From Dehalococcoidia bacterium (GTDB lineage: Bacteria; Chloroflexota; Dehalococcoidia; Lucifugimonadales; Australimonadaceae), in contig JAGWBE010000032.1 of assembly GCA_021296055.1 (NCBI GenBank), positions 1 to 22,770 on the forward strand: a stretch of 22,770 nucleotides of DNA, given 5' to 3'. Positions within the stretch are counted from its first letter, which is position 1; the number at the start of each line of letters is the position of its first letter. The notes under the pieces are model-generated. The model did no database searches. It saw nothing but the letters and a program-made list of their open reading frames with translations, and was not told the DNA's origin. Positions 6,657 through 14,422 of this stretch are shown piece by piece. A program made the translations under genes and the position numbers.

Positions 6657-7406
6657 TCAGGATGCGGCCGCGTCCACTTCGGCGGCGAACTCGCGCAGCA
6701 GGGCGCGGAACGCCTCCGGACGCCCCGCCGCCATGCTGAAGCCGACGCCCGGCGTGATGGCGAGGCGCGCGTTCTCCAATCCCTGCTTCAATTCGTAGGT
6801 GTAGGCCAGCTTGTGGTTGGCGTCGTCGCGGTCGCCCCGCGTGATGAGGACGGGGCAGCGGACGCTCGGGAAGGAGGCGCGGAGGTTGTAGAACTCCTGG
6901 AGTTCGGGACGGTTGCGGATGGAGAGGTAGTTGCGCGCGACGGTCTCCCATTCGTCGCCGTGCAGACGGCGCATATCCGCCTTGCGCTCCTCCGAGTACG
7001 AATCGACGTTGAACACCTGCGCGGTCGCGGAGTGCCCCGCGCTGTCCTGCGCGATAATGGGGCCGTCGAGGATGAGGCCGCGCACCCGGTCTGGGTGGTC
7101 GATGGCGAACCGCAACGCCACGCGCGAGCCGAGGCTCACGCCGTACAGCAGCGCAGGCGGCGCGTCGAGGTGGTCGAGCAGCGCCGCTAGGTCGTCCACC
7201 CACGCCGACGGCGGCAACTCCGCCACGTGTTCGCTCCGCCCCATCCCCCGCAGGTCGGGCGCGACGACGCGGAAGCCGTCAAGCGCCTTGAAGTGAGATT
7301 GGAGGCTGACGCTGCTGGATCCCGCGCCGTGGATCATCACCAGCAGCGGGCCGTCGCCTACCTCCTCGTAGTAGTGGGCGAATCCGTTGAGCGTTACGGC
7401 GGGCAT
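6657..7406 (-). CDS. Alpha/beta-hydrolase with Phe at the catalytic-His position
   Basis: 249-residue alpha/beta-hydrolase fold protein. The oxyanion-hole motif is IHGAG (25-29). The nucleophile elbow is G89-V-S91-L-G93, and the acidic residue lies in TRGDRDD (D192 or D194). The usual C-terminal GHS-type motif reads PGVGFSMAAGRPEAF, placing F223 where the catalytic His belongs. No other His occurs in the C-terminal 50 residues. As read, classical hydrolysis is not expected; the protein could be inactive, a binding protein or use another chemistry. It is the first gene of a minus-strand run, 35 nt upstream of the dehydrogenase, and divergent from the LLM oxidoreductase. Confidence 0.88.
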   Translation of the reverse strand: MPAVTLNGFAHYYEEVGDGPLLVMIHGAGSSSVSLQSHFKALDGFRVVAPDLRGMGRSEHVAELPPSAWVDDLAALLDHLDAPPALLYGVSLGSRVALRFAIDHPDRVRGLILDGPIIAQDSAGHSATAQVFNVDSYSEERKADMRRLHGDEWETVARNYLSIRNRPELQEFYNLRASFPSVRCPVLITRGDRDDANHKLAYTYELKQGLENARLAITPGVGFSMAAGRPEAFRALLREFAAEVDAAAS

Positions 7407-7555
7407 GGACGACTCCGCAGGCGAGAGTGGAGGCAGAGTATCACGGGCGGGGGCGTTCTTGGCGGATGCGGCGCGGTGTGCGAATGTATCCGCCGTCGGA
7501 CGCGTGCCGATTCGGGAAGCAAAGCGCGGCGCAAGCCGTCGGAAGGGAGGCGATA

Positions 7556-8476
7556 GTGGCGTCGCCCGCTGATCTGGGCATCCTGGTGCCCGCCCTGTGG
7601 AGCGGGCGAGGGTACTCGGCCAGGCGCCTCGTCCCCTTCTTCCGCGCCGCCGAGGAACTGGGGTTCGGGTCGTTATGGACGCCCGACCGCCTCTTCCACG
7701 CGCAAGTGGCGACGCCGCATCCGCTAGTTACGCTGTCGTTGGCGGCGGGCGTTACGGAGCGCGTTGGGCTTGGCGCGGCGGTGGTGATCACGGGCGTGCG
7801 CAATCCCATCGAGACGGCGCAACTGGCCGCGTCGCTGGACGCGCTGTCGGACGGGCGGCTCACGCTCGGCGTGGGCCTCGGCGGGCGCGAGCACGAGTAC
7901 GCGGCGCTCGGCGTGGACGCGCGGCGGCGCGTCAGCCGCTTCGAGGAAGGCATCGCGCTGATGCGGCGGCTGTGGACGGAGGAGTCGGTTACGTTCGCGG
8001 GGCGCCATTTCGCGTTGGAGGGCGCGTCCATCCTGCCCAGGCCGGGACGCGCGATACCCATGCCCATCGGCGCGCGGGCGGCGCCTGCGTTAGCGCGCGC
8101 GGGGCGCATCGGCGACGGGTGGATCCAGGGCGGGCGCGGCTCTACGCAAGAGTTCCGCGAGGCGTGGGCGCTGGTGCGCGAGAGCGCGGAGGCGGCGGGG
8201 CGCGACCCCGCTGCGCTTATGTCCGGCAAGTTGCTATACGTGAACCCGGGCCGCGACGCGAGGGCTGCGGAGGCGCAGGTGCGCCGTCATACCGTCGCCT
8301 ACTATGGGCGCGAGATGGGCGAGGCGCAGACCGTCGCGGCGGGGCCGCCGGAGCGCGTGGCGGAGGTGGTGCGGGAGTTCATCGACGCGGGCTGCCAAAC
8401 GCCGATGCTGGGTCTGCCGGAGCCGGACGTGGACAAGCTAGTCGCGCTCGCGCAGGAGGTTGCGCCGCTGGTGTAG
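7556..8476 (+). CDS. LLM-class flavin (F420/FMN) oxidoreductase
   Basis: 306-residue TIM-barrel protein of the luciferase-like monooxygenase family. The GTG at 7556 is chosen because GAAGGGAGG ends 5 nt upstream; an earlier in-frame ATG at 7427 would add unrelated residues. Family landmarks include ADLGILVPAL at the start, FRAAEELGFGSLWTPDRLF, GAAVVITGVRNPIETAQLAASLDALSDGRL, the GVGLGGREHEYAALG loop and GDGWIQGG. Members use FMNH2 or F420 to oxidise or reduce small organics. The cofactor cannot be assigned from sequence alone. It leads a plus-strand run with the C-C hydrolases and the extradiol dioxygenase, so it may activate or modify the substrate of that pathway. Confidence 0.9.
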   Translation: MASPADLGILVPALWSGRGYSARRLVPFFRAAEELGFGSLWTPDRLFHAQVATPHPLVTLSLAAGVTERVGLGAAVVITGVRNPIETAQLAASLDALSDGRLTLGVGLGGREHEYAALGVDARRRVSRFEEGIALMRRLWTEESVTFAGRHFALEGASILPRPGRAIPMPIGARAAPALARAGRIGDGWIQGGRGSTQEFREAWALVRESAEAAGRDPAALMSGKLLYVNPGRDARAAEAQVRRHTVAYYGREMGEAQTVAAGPPERVAEVVREFIDAGCQTPMLGLPEPDVDKLVALAQEVAPLV

Positions 8477-8504
8477 CCCCCGGTTGCGTGCGCCTCGGTT
8501 GGCG

Positions 8505-8510
8505 TATACT
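8505..8510 (+). promoter_or_regulatory. Possible -10 box upstream of hydrolase 1
   Basis: TATACT, one mismatch from consensus, lies 54 nt before the hydrolase ATG in a very GC-rich gap. The -35 region is poor (TTGCGT at 8484-8489, 15-nt spacer). It may be an internal promoter separating the LLM gene from the ring-cleavage genes. Confidence 0.3.
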
Positions 8511-8564
8511 GCGCGGCGGCGGGGGCGCGGGAAGACCGCTGGCGCGCCCCCTCAGGAGGCGGCG

Positions 8565-9539
8565 ATGGCGCTTACGGAAGAAAGGCTGGCGCACGTCCCC
8601 GGGCTGATGAGCCGCTGGGCGCGGTTGGCGAGCGGGGCGCGGGCGCACTACGTTACGGCGGGCGACACCGGCCCGGCGGTGCTGCTGCTCCACGGCGGCG
8701 CCACCGGCGCTTCCGGAACCGCCGTCTGGGGCAGGATGGCCGTCTTCCTGGGCGCGCATGGCTTCCGCGTCTACTGCCCCGACATGCCGGGCTTTGGGCT
8801 GGCCGACACGCGAGAGGATTTCAAGCCGGTCAACGGCGCGCTGAGCCACCTCGCGTTCATCAGCGAGTTCGTGGACGCGCTGTGCCTCGACCAGGTGCAC
8901 GTCTCCGGCAACTCGATGGGCTGCGCCAACACCATCAACTTCACCCTCGCCTACCCCGAGCGCGTGCGCAGCTTCATCCTCATCAACGGCGGGCTGGGCG
9001 ACCTGGTGGACCCGGCCAAGCACGTCGGCTCCGGCATCACGCTGCCCCGCTTCGATGGAACCGAGGCGTCGATGCGCGAACACGTCAAGCCGCTCACCTA
9101 CCGCAAGCAAGACCCGCCCGACGCGGTAGTGGCCATGCGCACCCAGGCGGCGAACCGCCAGAAGGAGTTCACCGCCGCCTTCCGGGGCGCCGCGCGCGGC
9201 GTCGCCGACGACCCGAACCTGCGGCAGAAACTCTCGACCAACGGGCGGCTGGACGCCATCACCATTCCCGGCGTCTATCTGTTCGGGCGGCAGGACGACC
9301 TCTCGCCCATCGAGAACGGCTACAACCAAGAGGACGCGCTGCCGAACGTCCAGTTCTTCTACCCCGACGAGTGCGGCCACGTAGGGCAGCACGACCAGCC
9401 GAAGATGTTCCGGCAGGTCTACCTCGAGTTCTTCAGGGACGGGCGCGTCAGCCGCGAGACGGCGGAGTGGGCGGGCGTGTCCACCCGCCGGCCCGCACTG
9501 GCGCATCTCGTGGAGCCGGCCCCCGTCCCCGCCGGATAG
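8565..9539 (+). CDS. Alpha/beta-hydrolase, meta-cleavage-product hydrolase type (paralog 1)
   Basis: 324-residue hydrolase resembling C-C hydrolases (MhpC/BphD type), which split the 2-hydroxy-6-oxo dienoates made by extradiol ring cleavage. AGGAGG lies 5 nt before the ATG. The triad is complete: the nucleophile elbow GNSMG has S117, the acid is D244 or D245 in GRQDDLSP, and H272 is in DECGHVG. The oxyanion HGG is at 43-45. The cap is about residues 145-215. The next gene is a close paralog, sharing long runs such as ARAHYVTAGDTGPAV and the FFYPDECGH ending, which shows tandem duplication. An extradiol dioxygenase follows, supporting a role after ring opening. Epoxide or ester hydrolysis is an alternative. 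Confidence 0.9.
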   Translation: MALTEERLAHVPGLMSRWARLASGARAHYVTAGDTGPAVLLLHGGATGASGTAVWGRMAVFLGAHGFRVYCPDMPGFGLADTREDFKPVNGALSHLAFISEFVDALCLDQVHVSGNSMGCANTINFTLAYPERVRSFILINGGLGDLVDPAKHVGSGITLPRFDGTEASMREHVKPLTYRKQDPPDAVVAMRTQAANRQKEFTAAFRGAARGVADDPNLRQKLSTNGRLDAITIPGVYLFGRQDDLSPIENGYNQEDALPNVQFFYPDECGHVGQHDQPKMFRQVYLEFFRDGRVSRETAEWAGVSTRRPALAHLVEPAPVPAG

Positions 9540-9597
9540 GCGCGGCGCGCGCAATCGTCCGCCGCAGAGAGCATAGAGCGCAAAGGAGGAGGCAATC

Positions 9598-10689
9598 ATG
9601 GTCACAGAGATCGGACCCGAATCGGGCAGCCGCGGCCTCACCGAGGAGGGCATCGTCCACATCCCCGGCGTCGCCAGCCGCTGGGTGCGGCTGGGCAACG
9701 GCGCCAAGGCGCACTACGTAACGGCTGGCGACACCGGCCCGGCGGTGGTGCTGCTCCACGGCGGCATCAACGGCTCGTCCGGCACGGCGGGGTTCCGCTT
9801 CATGGCGCCCTTCCTGGGCGCGAACGGCTTCCGCGTCTACTGCCCCGACATGCCGGCGTTCGGGCACGCCGACACCCGCGAGGAGTACTGGCCGAAGCAG
9901 GGGGTACTGAGCCATGTGGAGTTCATCCGCGACTTCATGGACGCGCTCTGCATCGACAAGGCGCACATCTCGGGCAACTCGATGGGCTGCATCAACAGCG
10001 TCCAGTTCGCCCAGGCGTACCCTGACCGCGTGCTGAGCTTCGCGCTTATCGCCGGCTTCATCGGCGACCTGGTGGGGCCGGAGAAGTACGTGCCCATCAG
10101 CGAGGGCAAGTTCACCCCGAACCCCAACTACGTGCGGCCCGACTGGGACGGCTCAGAGGAGAGCATGCGAGTGCTGATGGAGGGGATCATCTACAAGGAG
10201 GGCGTCATCTGGCCGGAGCTCATCAAGATGCGCAACGACGCCGCGCTGCGTCAGCGCGACTCCTACGACGCGCTCCAAGCCGCGCGCGAGCAGGTTGCGA
10301 AAGACCCGAACCTCGCGCAGAAGCTCAGCACGAAGAACCGCTTCAACCGCCTCACCATCCCCGGCATCTACCTCTACGGGAAGCAGGACGTGCTTATCCC
10401 CGTGGAGAACGGCTGGCAGCAGGAGGACGTGGGGTTCGAGAACATCCAGTTCTTCTACCCCGACGAGTGCGGCCACCAGGGCCAGTCCGACCAGCCGGAG
10501 ATGTTCAACCAGGCCCTCTTCGAGTTCTTCAAGTACGGCAAGGTCAGCAAGGAGACGGCGGAGTGGGCCGGTGTCTCCGACCGCCTACCCGTCAAGCCCA
10601 CCCTCGTCGACCTGGACGGCTCCGTCGTCCCCGCGTCGGCGATTGCGCTCAAGGGGCAGTTGGGCGGCGAGCCGGTGGCGGCCGGGTAG
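9598..10689 (+). CDS. Alpha/beta-hydrolase, meta-cleavage-product hydrolase type (paralog 2)
   Basis: 363-residue paralog of the preceding gene with the same motifs: HGG at 54-56, GNSMG with S128, D264 in GKQDVLIP and H293 in DECGHQG. AAAGGAGGAGG precedes the ATG, 58 nt after the previous stop codon. It is longer than paralog 1 by an N-terminal extension of about 10 residues, a longer cap (around 165-200, Pro/Asn-rich PISEGKFTPNPNYVRP) and about 25 extra residues at the C-terminus. The cap shapes the substrate pocket in this family, so the two copies probably accept different ring-fission products. It lies 98 nt upstream of the extradiol dioxygenase. Confidence 0.9.
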   Translation: MVTEIGPESGSRGLTEEGIVHIPGVASRWVRLGNGAKAHYVTAGDTGPAVVLLHGGINGSSGTAGFRFMAPFLGANGFRVYCPDMPAFGHADTREEYWPKQGVLSHVEFIRDFMDALCIDKAHISGNSMGCINSVQFAQAYPDRVLSFALIAGFIGDLVGPEKYVPISEGKFTPNPNYVRPDWDGSEESMRVLMEGIIYKEGVIWPELIKMRNDAALRQRDSYDALQAAREQVAKDPNLAQKLSTKNRFNRLTIPGIYLYGKQDVLIPVENGWQQEDVGFENIQFFYPDECGHQGQSDQPEMFNQALFEFFKYGKVSKETAEWAGVSDRLPVKPTLVDLDGSVVPASAIALKGQLGGEPVAAG

Positions 10690-10787
10690 CCGGTCACGCA
10701 AGGCGAGACAACGGCGTCCGGTCGGCCTCGTCCGTTGGCCGGGGCCGACGGGGAGGAACGTCGCAAGAGGGGATACAGGAGGCAGCC

Positions 10788-11699
10788 ATGACTATCGCGC
10801 GGGCGGACAGGCTGGGGTACGTGGCGATGCGGGTGGAGGACGTGGAACGCTCGGTGGAGTTCTGGACGAAGGTCGTCCAACTCGAGGTGAGCGACCGCGA
10901 GGGCGACCGCGTCTACCTGCGCGGCGGGATGCAGCACCACTGGATCGTCCTGGAGCCCGCCGATGGAGCGCCTGGGCTGGCGCGGCTGGGCGTGGAGGTG
11001 GCGAGCCGCGCCGAGTTGGACGCCATCGAGCAGCGCTTCGCGGACGCGGGAGTGGCGGTCGAGAGCGGGGACGGGTTCGCGGACGGCTACGTGGACAGGT
11101 TCGTGCGGTTCAACGACCCCTCGGGGAATCCCATCGAGCTCTACCACGACATGGTTACGATGGCCGTGCCGCCCAAGCCGGTGAACGTGGAGCTGTGGGA
11201 CGTTCAGCACGTGGTGCTGGGACAGACGGACGTGAAGGCGGCGGAGGAGTTCTACACGGATTTCCTAGGGATGCGCGTGTCCGACAGGATGGGGCGGCGC
11301 GTAACCTTCATGCACTTCCGCAATGGGTGGCATCACGGCATCGGCCTGGGATCCACGGGGCGCGCGGGGCTGAACCACATCTGCTTCCAACCGCCCGACC
11401 TGGACAACACGATGCGGGCGCGGGCGCGGGTGATGCACGCGAAGATTCCCATCACCAGGGACCTGCTGAAGCACGGCCCGTCCGGGTCAGTGGGCTTCTA
11501 CTGCCAGGGGCCGGACACGGTCGTGGAGTTCAGCTTCGGGGCGCGGCGGTTCGGCGAGGACGAGGCGTTCAAGCCGCGCCTGCTGCCGACGAACCGCGAG
11601 ACGGGCGACGTGTACCAAACAGGCCTGGGCGATGCGGAGTTGGACATCCTCCAGCAGTTGCAGCGAGAGAACGCCGAGTCGGCGACCGCGGCGGGGTAG
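10788..11699 (+). CDS. Two-domain extradiol (type I, VOC) ring-cleavage dioxygenase
   Basis: 303-residue dioxygenase of the BphC/2,3-dihydroxybiphenyl-dioxygenase type, which opens catechols next to the hydroxyls using Fe(II). AGGAGG lies 5 nt before the ATG. It holds an N-terminal VOC domain (about 8-122) and a catalytic C-terminal VOC domain (about 136-250). The metal triad can be read as H141 (DVQHVVLG), H197 (GLNHICF) and E247 (VVEFSFG). The acid/base His pair of the family is present at 182-183 in NGWHHGIGL. A tail of about 50 residues ends in an amphipathic helix. With upstream Rieske dioxygenases and two C-C hydrolases it supplies the ring-opening step; the true substrate is unknown. 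Confidence 0.92.
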   Translation: MTIARADRLGYVAMRVEDVERSVEFWTKVVQLEVSDREGDRVYLRGGMQHHWIVLEPADGAPGLARLGVEVASRAELDAIEQRFADAGVAVESGDGFADGYVDRFVRFNDPSGNPIELYHDMVTMAVPPKPVNVELWDVQHVVLGQTDVKAAEEFYTDFLGMRVSDRMGRRVTFMHFRNGWHHGIGLGSTGRAGLNHICFQPPDLDNTMRARARVMHAKIPITRDLLKHGPSGSVGFYCQGPDTVVEFSFGARRFGEDEAFKPRLLPTNRETGDVYQTGLGDAELDILQQLQRENAESATAAG

Positions 11700-11793
11700 C
11701 GGAGAGCCGCTTCGCCGTCTTCTGGACGGACGATGCCCGCCGGGATAGGATGCGCGCCGGCGCGTTCACTGACATGGAAAAGGAGGAGCAGCG

Positions 11794-11994
11794 GTGAGAG
11801 AGGGAACCAGGAGGATGCAGGTTGGGTCGTTGGCGTTGCTGCTGGCTACGGCGACTCTGATCCCGCTGGCCGGACTGATCATGGTCATGATGGACAACCA
11901 GAGCTTGATGTGGCTGATGGCGGTCGGGTTCTTCCTCGGGCTGTTGCTCCTTGTGGGAGGGGCGTTTCTCGCCGATAAGGCAGCGCGGCAGTAG
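11794..11994 (+). CDS. Small two-helix membrane protein
   Basis: 66-residue hydrophobic protein not assigned to a family. The GTG at 11794 is favoured because AGGAGG ends about 8 nt upstream; an ATG 21 nt further in is an alternative. Two membrane helices are visible, about residues 11-32 (SLALLLATATLIPLAGLIMV) and 38-59 (MWLMAVGFFLGLLLLVGGAF), joined by a short polar turn MDNQSL. Both ends carry positive charge, which suggests a hairpin with both termini in the cytoplasm. It follows the extradiol dioxygenase by 94 nt and may be cotranscribed. Confidence 0.65.
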   Translation: MREGTRRMQVGSLALLLATATLIPLAGLIMVMMDNQSLMWLMAVGFFLGLLLLVGGAFLADKAARQ

Positions 11995-12141
11995 GTGGGC
12001 CGCCCAGTAGGCGCCCCGCCCGCCCTCGCCCGGCGCGCCGTCTGGGCGAGTATTGCAATTGCGAGGAGTGCGCGTCGAGGCTCCCGCTTCCCAAGTGCGC
12101 CATTACTAGCTGGGAGCGCGGTGGGGGGGCCAGCCGGGCGG

Positions 12142-12230
12142 CCGGGGGCGTGGGGGTGTCGCCCTGAGAAGTTTTTTTATTTGTTGGGGGGTGGGGAGAC
12201 AGAGTAGTTACGTAAAAGTCCCTCTTCCGC
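12142..12230 (+). repeat. Imperfect ~80-nt dispersed repeat, copy A
   Basis: Shared core with 16106-16182: GGGGCGTGGGGGT, a CCC-containing stretch, a T-rich run, TTGGGGGG and CAGAGTAGTTAC. The G-run/C-run pairing followed by TTTTTTTATTT could also work as a weak plus-strand terminator for the 66-residue protein. Apart from this repeat and the hairpin at 12259-12289, nothing else is recognised between 11995 and 12349. Confidence 0.6.
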
Positions 12231-12258
12231 AAGAACGACGATAAAGAGAGCGCAAGCG

Positions 12259-12289
12259 AAGAGGAGCAGGCGCTTGCCTTGCTCCTCTT
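12259..12289 (-). terminator. Terminator-like hairpin after His-rich gene
   Basis: AAGAGGAGCAGGC pairs with GCC-T-TGCTCCTCTT, a 13-bp stem with one bulged base and a GCTT loop. It lies about 60 nt downstream of the His-rich gene stop codon on the minus strand. A pyrimidine-rich tail (CGCTTGCGCTCTCTTTAT) follows on that strand. Confidence 0.55.
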
Positions 12290-12349
12290 GGTGTTCACTG
12301 CAAGCGCCGGGAGCCTGCGGAAGGTTCGCGGCGACGCACGGGTCAGGCG

Positions 12350-12484
12350 CTACGCGTGCGCGTGCTCCTCGGCGTGGTGCTCGTGCTCGTCGCACTCGTG
12401 GATGTTGTGGACGTGTCCGGGCTCGTCGGCGTGGTGCTCGTGCCCGTCGCACTCGTGGACGTCGTGGACATGCTCGGTGGTCAT
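12350..12484 (-). CDS. Histidine-rich 44-residue tandem-repeat peptide, probable metal binder
   Basis: Small gene reading ATG to TAG with 14 His, 2 Cys (12, 31) and many Asp/Glu in 44 residues. It consists of two near-identical 19-residue units, residues 5-23 (HVHDVHECDGHEHHADEPG) and 24-42 (HVHNIHECDEHEHHAEEHA). Each carries the pattern HxHxxHECDxHEHHA. No hydrophobic segment is present, so a cytoplasmic location is likely. GGAAGGAG lies 6 nt before the ATG, a sigma70-type promoter is at 12512-12539 and a terminator-like hairpin lies downstream. Such compositions bind Ni, Zn, Co or Cu in known metallochaperones and storage peptides. The exact family is not recognised, and the metal and role are inference. 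Confidence 0.78.
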   Translation of the reverse strand: MTTEHVHDVHECDGHEHHADEPGHVHNIHECDEHEHHAEEHAHA

Positions 12485-12511
12485 AGCGCGCTCCTTCCTA
12501 CAGTTTCGAGC

Positions 12512-12539
12512 AGCATAGCAGACCGAGGATAGTTGTCAA
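12512..12539 (-). promoter_or_regulatory. Promoter of His-rich peptide gene
   Basis: On the minus strand a perfect TTGACA (12534-12539) is followed after 16 nt by TATGCT (12512-12517). The expected start point would give a leader of about 20 nt containing the Shine-Dalgarno at 12491-12498. Confidence 0.65.
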
Positions 12540-12575
12540 GCGCCTCCTGGCCGTTAAATCGCGGCCGGTCCCGGC

Positions 12576-13943
12576 TTACTGCGTGAGCTGCCAGACGGCG
12601 CCCTGAGGAGAATCGGTGAGGGAGACGTTCATCGCGGCCAGCTCGTCTCTGATGGCGTCGGCCTCGGCGAAGCGGCGCTCCGCGCGAAGCCGGGCGCGAC
12701 GGTCTACGAGGTCCTGGATGCGGCGGGCGAGGCCGGGGTCTACGGCGGCTTGGGGCTCCGCGAAGGCGAAGCCGATGACCTCGCCGCCCAGAGTGCGCAG
12801 CGCCTCTTGCGCGGCTTGTACGTCGCCCCCTTCGGCGGCCGCGCGGTTGACGGCGCGGGCCAGATCGAACAGCGCGGCCAGCGCCTGCGGCGTGGAGAAG
12901 TCGTCGTCCATGGCGTCAAGGAATCGCGCGCGGTGGGGATCGGGATCGAGCGCCGCGCCTGCGCCGCCGCTGACGGCGAGCGCCTGGCGCAGACGCGCTA
13001 CGGCGCGCCCGGAGGCGGCCATGAGGTCGTCGGAGTAAGTGACGGGGCTGCGGTAGTGCGAAGAGAGGATGAGGTGGCGCAGCGCGTCGGCGGAGTGAGC
13101 GGCGAGGGCGTCGGCGATAGTAACCAGATTGCCAATCGACTTGGACATCTTCTCCTGACCGAGCAGCATCATGCCGTTGTGCATCCAGAAGCGGGCGAGC
13201 GGTTGGCCGTCGTTGAACGCCTCGCTCTGGGCGATCTCGTTCTCATGGTGAGGGAAGACGAGGTCCTGGCCGCCGCCGTGGATGTCGAGCGTGCGGCCCA
13301 GGTAGTTGAGCGCCATAGCGGAGCACTCGATGTGCCAGCCCGGACGCCCCGGCCCCCACGGGCTGTCCCACGACGGCTCGCCTGGCTTGGCGGCCTTCCA
13401 CAGGGCGAAGTCCATCGGATGTTCCTTCTGCGCGTTCGCCTCTATCCGCGCCCCCGCGAACATCATCTCCAAACTGCGGCGGCTCAGCTTTCCGTAGCCC
13501 GGCGCGCGGGTGACGCGGAAGTACACGTCGCCCGCCGCCGCGTAGGCCGCGCCGCGGGCGACCAGGCCGCCGATGATCTCCAGCATCTGCGGCGTCTGCT
13601 CCGTCGCGCGGGGATAGTGGTGGGCGGGGCGGACGTTCAACGCCTCGAGCAAACGGAAATAGGCGGCGATATGGCGCTCGGCTAGGTCGGCCACCGGCGC
13701 GCCCTCCTGGTTGGCGCGGTCGATGAGCTTGTCGTCGATGTCGGTGAAGTTCTGGACGTGGCGCACGACGTAGCCGCGATGCTCGAGGTGGCGGCGCACT
13801 ACGTCGAATACGATGGCCTGCATCGCGTGGCCCACGTGCGCCTCGGCGTAGGGGGTTACGCCGCACACGTACATGCGCGCCGCCTTCCCGTCCAACGGGG
13901 CGAAATCGCGGACGCGGCCCTCGAGCGTGTCGTAGATCCTCAT
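12576..13943 (-). CDS. cysS: Cysteinyl-tRNA synthetase
   Basis: 455-residue class I aminoacyl-tRNA synthetase charging tRNA-Cys in the cytoplasm. The HIGH signature is HVGH (36-39) and KMSKS is at 265-269. Zinc ligands fit C27, C207, H232 and E236. The stretch DFALWKAAKPGEPSWDSPWG and the WHIECSAM segment are typical of CysS and argue against the related mycothiol ligase MshC. The C-terminal DALR-type helical domain is present and length is normal. Its ATG overlaps the ispF stop codon (ATGA), so translation is coupled in the ispD-ispF-cysS run. The same arrangement is common in many bacteria. Confidence 0.96.
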   Translation of the reverse strand: MRIYDTLEGRVRDFAPLDGKAARMYVCGVTPYAEAHVGHAMQAIVFDVVRRHLEHRGYVVRHVQNFTDIDDKLIDRANQEGAPVADLAERHIAAYFRLLEALNVRPAHHYPRATEQTPQMLEIIGGLVARGAAYAAAGDVYFRVTRAPGYGKLSRRSLEMMFAGARIEANAQKEHPMDFALWKAAKPGEPSWDSPWGPGRPGWHIECSAMALNYLGRTLDIHGGGQDLVFPHHENEIAQSEAFNDGQPLARFWMHNGMMLLGQEKMSKSIGNLVTIADALAAHSADALRHLILSSHYRSPVTYSDDLMAASGRAVARLRQALAVSGGAGAALDPDPHRARFLDAMDDDFSTPQALAALFDLARAVNRAAAEGGDVQAAQEALRTLGGEVIGFAFAEPQAAVDPGLARRIQDLVDRRARLRAERRFAEADAIRDELAAMNVSLTDSPQGAVWQLTQ

Positions 13944-14422
13944 ACGCGCTCGATGGCGGCGACGGCGATGGCGGCGATGCCCGCGCTCGCTCCCGTGTAG
14001 CCCATGCCGTCCTCCGTGGTCGCCTTGACGTTCACGCGGCTCTCGTCCGCGCCGAGGGCGCGCGCCAGGGCCGAGCGCATGGCCGGGAGGGAGGGCGCGA
14101 GCGCCGGACGCTGCGCGATGATGGTCGCGTCGACATTCTCGATGCGGTAGCCGGCGGCGCGGACGCGCTCCATCGCCTGCTCTAGCAGCGCGATGCTGGA
14201 GACGCCTTGGGGCACGGCGTTCGGGCCGTCGGGGGGGAAATGGGCGCCGATGTCCCCAAGCGCCGCCGCGCCCAACAGCGCGTCGATGACCGCGTGCGCG
14301 AGAACGTCGCCGTCGCTGTGGCCCTGCAACCCCCTGCCATAGGGAATGGCGACGCCGCCCAAAACGAGTTCGGGTCCCGGCCCGAGCAGGTGGGCGTCGT
14401 AGCCGATGCCGGAGCGCGTCAC
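13940..14422 (-). CDS. ispF: 2-C-methyl-D-erythritol 2,4-cyclodiphosphate synthase
   Basis: 160-residue trimeric enzyme of the MEP isoprenoid pathway that cyclises CDP-methylerythritol phosphate, releasing CMP. The GTG start overlaps the ispD stop codon (GTGA). The metal-site motif GIGYDAHLL is at the N-terminus. The substrate loop HSDGDVLAHAVIDALLGAAALGDIGAHFP and the C-terminal NVKATTEDGMGYTG segment are typical. Its own stop codon overlaps the cysS start. Length and motifs are normal and no defect is seen. Confidence 0.95.
   Translation of the reverse strand: MTRSGIGYDAHLLGPGPELVLGGVAIPYGRGLQGHSDGDVLAHAVIDALLGAAALGDIGAHFPPDGPNAVPQGVSSIALLEQAMERVRAAGYRIENVDATIIAQRPALAPSLPAMRSALARALGADESRVNVKATTEDGMGYTGASAGIAAIAVAAIERV

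Noticed and set aside
7427..7555. N-terminal extension of the LLM oxidoreductase from ATG 7427
   Set aside because: The 43 extra residues are Arg-rich and unlike the family. The GTG at 7556 has a strong Shine-Dalgarno and matches the family start.
12000..12120. Possible structured RNA in the gap after the small membrane protein
   Set aside because: Only weak 5-bp pairings were visible and no known riboswitch core, so nothing could be supported.
12279..12518. Val/Leu-rich plus-strand frame opposite the His-rich gene
   Set aside because: It arises as the complement of His/Glu codons. The minus strand has the promoter, RBS and terminator, and the plus strand has none.
12576..13943. Possible mycothiol ligase MshC instead of CysS
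   Set aside because: The start CGVTPYAEAHVGHA is MshC-like, but the full length of 455 residues and the LWKAAKPGEP and DALR-type regions fit CysS, as does the ispD-ispF context.
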